From assembly GCA_030639665.1 (NCBI GenBank), contig DAOWCC010000102.1:1-8754 (forward strand): DNA of 8,754 nt. The letters are read 5' to 3'. Positions within the stretch are counted from its first letter, which is position 1; each line of letters begins with the position of its first letter. This DNA is from Elusimicrobiota bacterium. Its GTDB lineage: Bacteria > Elusimicrobiota > Elusimicrobia > Elusimicrobiales > UBA9959. Shown piece after piece: positions 1-5,338 of the stretch. A model generated the notes under the pieces. The model saw only the letters and a list, made by a program, of their open reading frames with translations. It was not told the DNA's origin and did no database searches. The position numbers and the translations under genes are program-made.

Positions 1-437
1 TAAAAAAATCTAAAAAAATAGCCGCCGGGGCCGTAAATAAATATATGGCGGGTGATATTGAAAGCGCCCAAACGGATTTTAAAAAAGCGATAAATATAAA
101 TCCCCGCAATATGGAAGCTCAAATCAGTATGTGCTCAATAATTTCGGCGCAAAAAAAATTCAAAGAAGCGTTAAAATACTGCGATGCCGGCGTAAATATA
201 GCTCAATTTCCCGATAAACATTCCCTAATTCTTCCGGGGATATTGGCGGATACATTGTTTCTGCGCGCTGAAATATATGGCAATATGAAAAAATACGAAA
301 AAGCCAAGCTCGATTTTAAAAAAGCTTTAAAAATCGCGCCTGTAAACTGGAAAGATATTGAAAAAGCCAAGAAGGGACTGGAAAAAATTAAGGTGCCGGC
401 AAAAGTTCCGGGAAACCGTGAAATTGAGGGTTATTGA
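1..437 (+). CDS. TPR-repeat protein, 3' end (5' partial)
   Basis: This is the C-terminal part of a tetratricopeptide-repeat protein. The frame is open to the left window edge: codons before the first ATG (45-47) read KKSKKIAAGAVNKY and join smoothly into the repeat AGDIESAQTDFKKAININPRN. That ATG is therefore probably internal and the true start lies upstream. Two TPR-like helical pairs are visible. The first ends in FKKAININPRN and the second in YEKAKLDFKKALKIAPVN; both show the alternating Ala/Gly, Tyr/Phe and terminal Pro pattern of the family. A middle helix pair (FKEALKYCDAGVNIA) is a looser repeat. TPR proteins are scaffolds for protein-protein contacts; the partner cannot be read from this fragment. 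The stop codon overlaps a TTGACA hexamer that may start the next transcript, so this gene is probably a separate unit from the Hxs-like cluster downstream. Confidence 0.8.
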   Translation, partial: KKSKKIAAGAVNKYMAGDIESAQTDFKKAININPRNMEAQISMCSIISAQKKFKEALKYCDAGVNIAQFPDKHSLILPGILADTLFLRAEIYGNMKKYEKAKLDFKKALKIAPVNWKDIEKAKKGLEKIKVPAKVPGNREIEGY

Positions 438-472
438 CAATTTTGACCTTTTGTTCTAAACTACTCTATACA
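434..472 (+). promoter_or_regulatory. candidate sigma70-type promoter for the Hxs-like cluster
   Basis: Two overlapping hexamer pairs are seen. TTGACA (434-439) is followed after 17 bp by TAAACT (457-462). TTGACC (443-448) is followed after 18 bp by TATACA (467-472). The first -35 box overlaps the stop codon of the TPR gene. The position, just after one gene and about 200 bp before the next, fits a promoter driving the plus-strand cluster from 667. This is pattern matching to the bacterial housekeeping consensus in AT-rich DNA, so chance matches are possible. Confidence 0.4.
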
Positions 473-516
473 GTTATACTTATATTATTATTTAATTTTT
501 ATTCAATAAGGGATGA

Positions 517-572
517 CTCCATTTGCAGGAGAAGTTTAGTGAGTGTTTCGACTAAATGTCGGAAAATGACAT
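517..572 (+). other. structured 5' leader (short hairpins)
   Basis: Three short stems can follow each other: CTCC/GGAG (517-520 with 528-531), TTTAGT/ACTAAA (535-540 with 551-556) and TGTC/GACA (557-560 with 568-571). A competing stem pairs TTTCGAC (546-552) with GTCGGAA (558-564) and excludes the last two. Such alternatives would fit a regulated leader if transcription starts near 470-480. I do not recognise any riboswitch class, and the stems are short enough to be chance. Confidence 0.2.
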
Positions 573-624
573 AGTTTTGTGATGTGAGCGGGATATTAAT
601 TGCCCTGACAAAGTAAAAAGCGCC

Positions 625-651
625 TGCCCGCCGAAGTCGTAGTGGCGGGCG
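625..651. repeat. GC-rich palindrome, REP-like
   Basis: GCCCGCC (626-632) and GGCGGGC (644-650) form a perfect 7-bp stem around an 11-base loop, extendable by a wobble pair. It is far more GC-rich than its surroundings, and no T-run follows, so it is not an ordinary terminator. CCCGCC...GGCGGG palindromes of this kind are often dispersed in intergenic DNA of bacterial genomes, which is why I call it REP-like. It ends about 6 bases before the ribosome binding site of the gene at 667, so in mRNA it could also affect translation. Confidence 0.45.
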
Positions 652-666
652 AAAATAGGGGGTTTT

Positions 667-1476
667 ATGGAAAATGAAAGAATTCTAATCATTCAATTTC
701 AATTGACAAGGTTCAAAGTATTGGCGCTTTTGACGGCATTATTCATTTGTTTTCATCCCAAATTGCTAGGTTCTGAGCAATTGACCCTTACCACTTACTA
801 TCCGTCGCCCTATGGCGGATATGCCAAGCTTCTCACTACGGATCAAACCGTTTTGGCCAGAGATGGCGGGGCTGTTGGAGTGGGAGGATACAACACAGTA
901 ACAGGGGCGTCAACAAAACTGGCTGTTAAGGGCAATGTGGGTATCGGCACATCAGCGCCAAAGAATAAATTAGACATAGGGGGCGGAGCGGTTATTGGAG
1001 CGGCTTATTCCGCCATAGACACGGCACCGAGTAATGGACTTTTAATTCAAGGCAATGTGGGTATCGGTACAACAGCGCCAAAGAATAAATTAGACATAGG
1101 GGGCGGAGCGGTTATTGGAGCGGCTTATTCCGGCACAAAGACAGCTTCGAGCAATGGACTTTTAGTTCAAGGCAATGTCGGCATAGGAAGGAGTCCTTCT
1201 TATCCTTTGGATATTAAAGGGGATGTGAGAATTACATCTCTAAACTTTTCCTCACCAGGCATATTGCGCGGTTTGTGTACAGCTCGGAGGTATAGAGAAA
1301 ATAGGCCAAGCAGATGTCGCTTTGGTGAAAAAATTATAGGTTATTATGGGGATGGTAATGTGCAAGTATATGGTTTTTTGGCGGCGGACGGAAGTATGAG
1401 CGGTACGGGAACATATATAACGATGGGTCAAGATTGGAACGGAACGATGATTTGTTGCAAAATAGAGATTGATTAA
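667..1476 (+). CDS. exported beta-repeat protein with TLTTYYPSPYG motif
   Basis: This 269-residue protein is probably exported. It has a basic N-region ending at R15-K17, a hydrophobic core (about 18-29, VLALLTALFICF) and likely cleavage near residues 35-37. Directly after comes TLTTYYPSPYG (40-50), a conserved N-terminal motif I associate with exported proteins of Omnitrophota and Elusimicrobiota. Residues 89-128 and 129-168 are two near-identical 40-residue units starting GNVGIGT and containing NKLDIGG, followed by a partial third. VGIGT...KLD repeats are typical of tail-fibre and adhesin-like beta-rich stalks. The C-terminal part (about 183-269) has four cysteines (204, 217, 263, 264) that could form disulfides. 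AGGGGG just upstream of the ATG supports the start. It is the first gene of the cluster; the next gene starts 16 bp after its stop. A surface or appendage role is inferred; a specific function is not known. Confidence 0.75.
   Translation: MENERILIIQFQLTRFKVLALLTALFICFHPKLLGSEQLTLTTYYPSPYGGYAKLLTTDQTVLARDGGAVGVGGYNTVTGASTKLAVKGNVGIGTSAPKNKLDIGGGAVIGAAYSAIDTAPSNGLLIQGNVGIGTTAPKNKLDIGGGAVIGAAYSGTKTASSNGLLVQGNVGIGRSPSYPLDIKGDVRITSLNFSSPGILRGLCTARRYRENRPSRCRFGEKIIGYYGDGNVQVYGFLAADGSMSGTGTYITMGQDWNGTMICCKIEID
931..1170 (+). repeat. 120-bp tandem duplication within the exported protein gene
   Basis: Units at 931-1050 and 1051-1170 are in register and encode the two 40-residue GNVGIGT repeats. By eye they differ at about 11 of 120 positions. 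Roughly 60 consecutive bases (from about 1075 in the second unit) are identical, while most changes cluster in the stretch matching 1013-1034. A short third beginning follows at 1171. This indicates fairly recent duplication with faster change in one segment. Confidence 0.9.
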
Positions 1477-1480
1477 TCGT

Positions 1481-1495
1481 AGGGAGAAAAAATTG
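1481..1495 (+). promoter_or_regulatory. ribosome binding site and TTG start of hxsD-like gene
   Basis: AGGGAG (1481-1486) lies 6 bases before TTG (1493-1495). The longer in-frame reading from TTG at 1469 would begin inside the upstream gene and has no such site, so 1493 is the better start. Confidence 0.65.
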
Positions 1496-1972
1496 AAACA
1501 TTCGAAAGATGAAATTTTATTAAAATCCGATTTACGAAAGTATTCTTTGGATGACATAAGATACGCGGCTTATTCCGTTACGGATGAGGCTCATGTAGAG
1601 CTGAAGAAGTCGAATTTGAAAACAATTGAGATTTCTTTTAAGCGAAAGGGAAAGGTTTCTCTCAAAAATACGGTGAAGCGGTTTACCGATGAACTTAAAA
1701 ATGAAAAAATCCGCGCGGATATATTTAAAAATAACGCGGAGCTTAGAGAGCATTTGATTCTTAAGGCCTTGTCTTCTGAAGAAAAGCCTCAGCCGCAAAC
1801 GGATGACGCGGGTTTAACGCCCGAACAGGAAAAAGAGCTGGATGAGCTTATCAGCCAAGTGGAGGAAGAAATAAAAAAAGAATCTTCCGGCCGTAAAAAT
1901 GCGGATCCGTTGGGAATAAATCAGACATGGGAAGAAAAAAATGCCGGTAAAAGAAAAAAAAGTAAAAAATAA
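1493..1972 (+). CDS. hxsD: HxsD-like protein with charged C-terminal extension
   Basis: HxsD is a small partner protein found with HxsB and HxsC in His-Xaa-Ser peptide-modification loci; its biochemical role is not established to my knowledge. With the TTG start at 1493 the protein has 159 residues. Residues 1-95 match my recollection of the HxsD pattern: YSLDDIRYAAYSVTDEAHVE, then a short beta-rich stretch (IEISFKRKGK), then FTDELKNEKIRADIFKNNAELREHLILKAL. This arrangement is shared by the second small gene at 3407-3715. Unlike a normal HxsD of about 100 residues, it has an extra tail of about 64 residues. The tail is acidic and possibly coiled (EQEKELDELISQVEEEIKK), then very basic at the end (KRKKSKK). 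It overlaps the start of the radical SAM gene by 32 bp, so the two are probably translationally coupled and their products may interact. Confidence 0.65.
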   Translation: MKHSKDEILLKSDLRKYSLDDIRYAAYSVTDEAHVELKKSNLKTIEISFKRKGKVSLKNTVKRFTDELKNEKIRADIFKNNAELREHLILKALSSEEKPQPQTDDAGLTPEQEKELDELISQVEEEIKKESSGRKNADPLGINQTWEEKNAGKRKKSKK

Positions 1973-3410
1973 AACAAAAGCAGTAAGCGCTTACGGAGCT
2001 GTTGCCGATAGCCGTTGGCGGAAAGTTTCGGGCAAATATCTTTTAATCAATGATTTTGGCAATTTTGAATATTTAAAATCGCCGGATTTTGATAAGTGGC
2101 TTAAATCCAAATTACCTAAAAAATCCAAAGTTTTTGAAAGTTTGGCTGAAAAAGGTTTTATTAGAACCCATATGGATTTTGATAAGCTGACTGAAAAGTG
2201 GAGAAGCGCCAATAGTTATCTTTTTGCCGGAACGGGTTTGCATATTTTTGTCATGACATTAAGGTGCAATCACACCTGCGTGTATTGCCAGTCAAGCGCG
2301 ATTGATTCTTCCAAGAAAAATACGGATATGTCTTATAGAACGGCTAAAGCTAGTGTGGATTTTGCTTTTAAAAGTCCGAATCCGACAATTACGATAGAAT
2401 TTCAGGGAGGAGAACCTCTTTTAAATTGGGATGTCTTAAAGAAAACAGTGACCTATGCCAGAAGCGTGGAGAAAAAAACAAAAAAGAATTTAATCATCGC
2501 TTTGGTTTCCAATTTTTCTTTAATGACTGAAAAGAAGGCGAAGTTTTTGCTGGAAAACGAAGTTTCCATTTGCACTTCTTTGGACGGGCCGAAAAATATT
2601 CATGATAAAAACAGGACATATGGCAAAATGAGTTCATATGCCGTGACGGTGAAATGGCTGAAATATTTTAAGCGCGAGCATGATCGTCAAAAGAATGAAA
2701 ATTACAGAATATTTAAGCCCAGCGCCCTTCTTACGGTTTCAAAGCGCTCGTTGGCTTTCGGCGAGAAAATCGTAAATGAGTATGTCGCGCGGGGTTTGGA
2801 AGATATTTTTATAAGGCCTTTGGCGCCGCTTGGTTACGCGAAAAAATATTGGGATAGTATCGGTTATTCCGCCGACGATTTTATTTCTTTTTACAGGAAG
2901 ACTCTGCATCACATAGTCAAGCTTAATGCCAAGAAAGTCATAAGAGAAAAAATGGCCATGATGATACTGGATAAAGTGTTAAACGCGCATGATCCCGGTT
3001 ATCTTGATATGAGATGCCCCTGCGGCGCTTCAATAGGCCAGATAGCTTATAATCATAATGGTGATTTGTACACCTGTGATGAAGGAAGAATGGTAGGCTG
3101 GAGCGGCGATGAAATATTTAAAGCGGGTAATGTTTTTAAAGATTCATATTCATCCCTTATGAGTAGTCCGGTAACCAAAGGATGTGTTTTATCTTCGAAT
3201 CTTGAACAGCAGCCTTTGTGTTTCCGCTGCGCGTATAAGCCTTATTGCGGAGTTTGTCCCGTTTATAATTACGAAGTTCAACAAAATCTTTGGGGCAATA
3301 TGCCTTCCAATGACAGATGTAAATTATTTATGGGCATATTTGACACAATATTTGAGTTGCTTGCCAAACCAAAGGAAGCGGCAATTTTAAGAAAATGGGT
3401 GCAAAAATGA
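1941..3410 (+). CDS. hxsB: HxsB-type radical SAM/SPASM peptide maturase
   Basis: Radical SAM enzymes use a [4Fe-4S] cluster to cleave S-adenosylmethionine and start radical chemistry. HxsB is the His-Xaa-Ser system maturase that acts on a His/Ser-rich peptide; the product is not established to my knowledge. The 489 residues read as: an N-terminal region (1-97) with YLLINDFGNFEYL, like the HxsB N-terminus; the cluster motif C109-x3-C113-x2-C116 in LHIFVMTLRCNHTCVYCQ; and GGEP at 156-159 in the block IEFQGGEPLLNW. A SLDGP motif follows at 213-217. A C-terminal SPASM domain has cysteines 359, 361, 379, 415, 427, 430, 436, 439 and 460, enough for two auxiliary Fe-S clusters. The match to my memory of HxsB through residues 100-160 is strong. 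Its start lies inside the upstream hxsD-like gene, and its stop overlaps the next ATG (ATGA). The expected substrate is the Ser-His-Gly peptide at 4937-5311. Confidence 0.87.
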   Translation: MPVKEKKVKNKTKAVSAYGAVADSRWRKVSGKYLLINDFGNFEYLKSPDFDKWLKSKLPKKSKVFESLAEKGFIRTHMDFDKLTEKWRSANSYLFAGTGLHIFVMTLRCNHTCVYCQSSAIDSSKKNTDMSYRTAKASVDFAFKSPNPTITIEFQGGEPLLNWDVLKKTVTYARSVEKKTKKNLIIALVSNFSLMTEKKAKFLLENEVSICTSLDGPKNIHDKNRTYGKMSSYAVTVKWLKYFKREHDRQKNENYRIFKPSALLTVSKRSLAFGEKIVNEYVARGLEDIFIRPLAPLGYAKKYWDSIGYSADDFISFYRKTLHHIVKLNAKKVIREKMAMMILDKVLNAHDPGYLDMRCPCGASIGQIAYNHNGDLYTCDEGRMVGWSGDEIFKAGNVFKDSYSSLMSSPVTKGCVLSSNLEQQPLCFRCAYKPYCGVCPVYNYEVQQNLWGNMPSNDRCKLFMGIFDTIFELLAKPKEAAILRKWVQK

Positions 3411-3715
3411 AAAACGACAATAATATGAAGATCTTTGTTCTTGATGAAGAAATATATTCCAAAGAAGCTATTGCTTTGGCGGCTTATGTTTACGCGGATA
3501 AGGCGGAAATAGAATATAAAAGAAAAAAAGGAAAAATTGAGATTAAGTTTGAATCGGATGAATCGAGCGATGAAAGTATTGCAGATGACTTCGTTAACGA
3601 GATTTTAAATCAGCAATGCAGAATAGATTTGACTAAGAAAAATTCTCGGGTGTCCACCATAATAGTAACAAAGGCCCTGTTATCTGCGGCCGGAGAACAT
3701 ACTGTAAGGGGTTGA
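3407..3715 (+). CDS. hxsD: second HxsD-like protein
   Basis: This 102-residue protein has the length and pattern of a plain HxsD. It reads FVLDEEIYSKEAIALAAYVYADKAEIEY, then a beta-rich IEIKFE segment, then FVNEILNQQCRIDLTKKNSRVSTIIVTKALLSA. The same order of elements occurs in the longer HxsD-like protein at 1493-1972, but the two are clearly diverged, so this is not a recent duplication. I chose ATG at 3407 because it forms an ATGA overlap with the stop of the radical SAM gene. An in-frame ATG at 3395 (106 residues) and one at 3425 are alternatives; none has a strong ribosome binding site. It lies 6 bp before the next gene. Role: presumed accessory partner of HxsB or substrate adaptor, by association only. 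Confidence 0.7.
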   Translation: MKNDNNMKIFVLDEEIYSKEAIALAAYVYADKAEIEYKRKKGKIEIKFESDESSDESIADDFVNEILNQQCRIDLTKKNSRVSTIIVTKALLSAAGEHTVRG

Positions 3716-3721
3716 TTATTT

Positions 3722-4852
3722 ATGAAAAAAGGTTTGATATTAATAACGGTTATTCTTTTTGCATTGATTCTCATTTTAAGATATGTGGAGGAAAAAAGCG
3801 GAAGAACGGAAAAAAGCGGCGCTGAAATTCAAGTTGAAAAAGGCGCTCAAGGCGTTTTTTTGCCCAAAACAAAGGAAACTACCGATATGGGTGATGAGCG
3901 AGAGGAAAATTATGATAGCGGGCTTGTGTCATATGACGACCCGATTACATTGTCGGAGGGCGAGGGTTTTGAGAAGGCGTGCGATAAGGGATCTATCAAG
4001 GACATATATATCGCCCATGGTAAAATTTGGGGCTATACAGTGGCTAGTTCAAGAGGTTTCAATGAAAGTGAAAGCGAAGCTATTTACAGTCGTTTAGCTC
4101 AATATACGGCATGCAGGGCGGCGGCACAAAGAAGTATAGACTATTGCAATAAATTACCGGCCGGATTAAAAAAGGTGGGTGAAGCGCATAGCGTTCCGAT
4201 GCGGGCAAGCGCTTATTATGAGTGCGTCGAGACTGTAAACAGGGTTATTTTTTCCGATTTTATGGCGGGGAACGCGAAAGAAAAATCATCCTGCGATTTG
4301 ATTTTAGCGGGGCAAGCCTTTGAGGGAAAACCCATGTCCGACGATATTTTTTGCAAGGCCGCGGGCAAGGGACTCGTGAATATGTGCATGTCTTTTAAAG
4401 ACCAAGGGGTTAAAGGCGATGAAGCAACTTTAAAAATGTGTTTTACCCATTTTCCAAGGACATTAAGCGATTGCAGTTCAAAAAATTGTAAAAGAAGATA
4501 TAAGCTTTACACCGCTATCAAAAACAAAAAATACAAAGAGTGTCCAAGGGAATATAAAGACATATGCCGAGCTTATCTTTCAAAATCAACCAAACCCTGC
4601 CATAAATTGGCGGAAGATCTTTCTGAAACATATTGCGATTTTCTTAAACGGGTTAATAAAGTTACCGGAAACGCGCCGGGCATGAGTGATGAAGATATAA
4701 AACACCATGCCGCTCAACTGGAAGCGGAAGCGATAGCGGAGAGAAAACTTAAAGAACAAGAAAGGCTTCAAGCGGAAAGAGATAGGAAAGAAAACGAACA
4801 GATAACCAAAGAGATTAACGCGCGAGTTAAGAAACTCTTAGGGAAAGAATAG
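3722..4852 (+). CDS. membrane-anchored cysteine-rich protein of unknown function
   Basis: I do not recognise a family. The 376 residues start with a hydrophobic helix (about 4-19, GLILITVILFALILIL) after two lysines. This suggests a signal anchor with the rest outside the cytoplasm. No lipobox cysteine is present. A low-complexity charged linker (20-80) leads to a mainly helical region with 14 cysteines (87, 131, 142, 168, 191, 211, 222, 240, 251, 256, 274, 282, 293, 305). The even number and the lack of CxxCH or tight Fe-S motifs favour disulfides over metal clusters. Residues 322-370 are a likely coiled coil (QLEAEAIAERKLKEQERLQ). AAGGGG at 3706-3711 is 10 bases before the ATG. It sits 6 bp after the second hxsD-like gene and 84 bp before the repeat peptide. 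That suggests a role in export, anchoring or use of the modified peptide; this is inference. Confidence 0.7.
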   Translation: MKKGLILITVILFALILILRYVEEKSGRTEKSGAEIQVEKGAQGVFLPKTKETTDMGDEREENYDSGLVSYDDPITLSEGEGFEKACDKGSIKDIYIAHGKIWGYTVASSRGFNESESEAIYSRLAQYTACRAAAQRSIDYCNKLPAGLKKVGEAHSVPMRASAYYECVETVNRVIFSDFMAGNAKEKSSCDLILAGQAFEGKPMSDDIFCKAAGKGLVNMCMSFKDQGVKGDEATLKMCFTHFPRTLSDCSSKNCKRRYKLYTAIKNKKYKECPREYKDICRAYLSKSTKPCHKLAEDLSETYCDFLKRVNKVTGNAPGMSDEDIKHHAAQLEAEAIAERKLKEQERLQAERDRKENEQITKEINARVKKLLGKE

Positions 4853-4888
4853 CGGCTTGAAGTTCGAAATAGGTTCAATGGGCGCGGA

Positions 4889-4915
4889 AATTGTATCGAA
4901 TGTTTTTGTACAATT
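4889..4915. promoter_or_regulatory. inverted repeat before the Ser-His-Gly peptide gene
   Basis: AATTGTA (4889-4895) and TACAATT (4909-4915) form a perfect 7-bp inverted repeat with a 13-base spacer, ending 21 bases before the start codon. It could be an operator or an mRNA stem that lets the peptide be made at a different level from the upstream genes. It is the only clear structure in the 84-bp gap. AT-rich repeats of this size can arise by chance. Confidence 0.3.
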
Positions 4916-4936
4916 GAGTTTTAAGCGAGGAATTTT

Positions 4937-5311
4937 ATGAAGAAAAAAAATAAAAAAGGCAGAATAAGCAAAAACATAAAAATGTTTTTGAACAGTGAAG
5001 AAGGCAAGATGCTTGATTCGGATATTGTTAAAACCGGGCTTGCTCTTGGAATTCTTGGCGGAGCCATAATGGATGCGGGCGTGGCTCATGGCGTGATTCA
5101 TTCGAATTATTTCAAAGCCACCTACCATGTAAGCCATCAAAGCCATGGTTCGCACGGCTCGCACGGCTCACATGGTTCCCATCACTCTCATGGCTCGCAT
5201 AGCTCTCATGGTTCCCATGGTTCCCATGGTTCCCACGGTTCCCACGGTTCCCACGGTTCCCACGGTTCCCACGGTTCTCACGGCTCACACGCGCGCGGCG
5301 GCTGGTGTTGA
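4937..5311 (+). CDS. Ser-His-Gly repeat peptide, predicted HxsA-like substrate
   Basis: This 124-residue protein is the likely substrate of the HxsB-type enzyme. Residues 1-29 are a basic N-terminus followed by MFLNSEEGKMLDSD. Residues 30-54 are hydrophobic and glycine-rich (IVKTGLALGILGGAIMDAG), containing a Gly-Gly at 41-42. Residues 66-119 are 18 consecutive Ser-His-X units, 14 of them Ser-His-Gly; the others end in Gln, His, Ser and Ala. The end is RGGWC, with the only cysteine as the last residue. HxsA proteins are defined by a His-Xaa-Ser cluster, usually with a peptidoglycan-binding domain; that domain is absent here, so I leave the symbol empty. GCGAGGA (4925-4931) gives a good ribosome binding site. 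The hydrophobic segment could be a double-Gly leader or a membrane helix with a glycine zipper. A simple metal-binding histidine-rich protein is the main alternative, made less likely by the adjacent hxsB/hxsD genes. Confidence 0.78.
   Translation: MKKKNKKGRISKNIKMFLNSEEGKMLDSDIVKTGLALGILGGAIMDAGVAHGVIHSNYFKATYHVSHQSHGSHGSHGSHGSHHSHGSHSSHGSHGSHGSHGSHGSHGSHGSHGSHGSHARGGWC
5132..5293 (+). repeat. 9-bp tandem repeat coding Ser-His-X, 18 units
   Basis: Eighteen in-frame 9-base units run without interruption. Five consecutive units at 5231-5275 are identical (TCCCACGGT). Two at 5213-5230 differ only by TCCCATGGT. The flanking units use other Ser and Gly codons (tcg, tca, tct, agc, ggc). The identical block points to recent slippage or unequal exchange; the older edges have diverged at synonymous sites while keeping the amino acids. 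Confidence 0.95.
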
Positions 5312-5338
5312 GCTCTATCGCGCAATCGATTATCAAGT

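Noticed and set aside
625..651. Rho-independent terminator of the TPR gene
   Set aside because: The stem is GC-rich but followed by GAAAATAGGGG and not a T-run, and it is almost 190 bp past the stop codon.
1469..1492. Longer start of the first hxsD-like gene at TTG 1469
   Set aside because: It lies inside the upstream gene without a ribosome binding site, while TTG 1493 has AGGGAG at 6 bases.
1252..1557. Minus-strand open frame across the end of the exported protein gene
   Set aside because: No domain or ribosome binding site is visible and it is antisense to two supported genes; other antisense frames at 1532-1798, 1991-2212, 4586-4771, 4838-5164 and 7296-7700 were rejected likewise.
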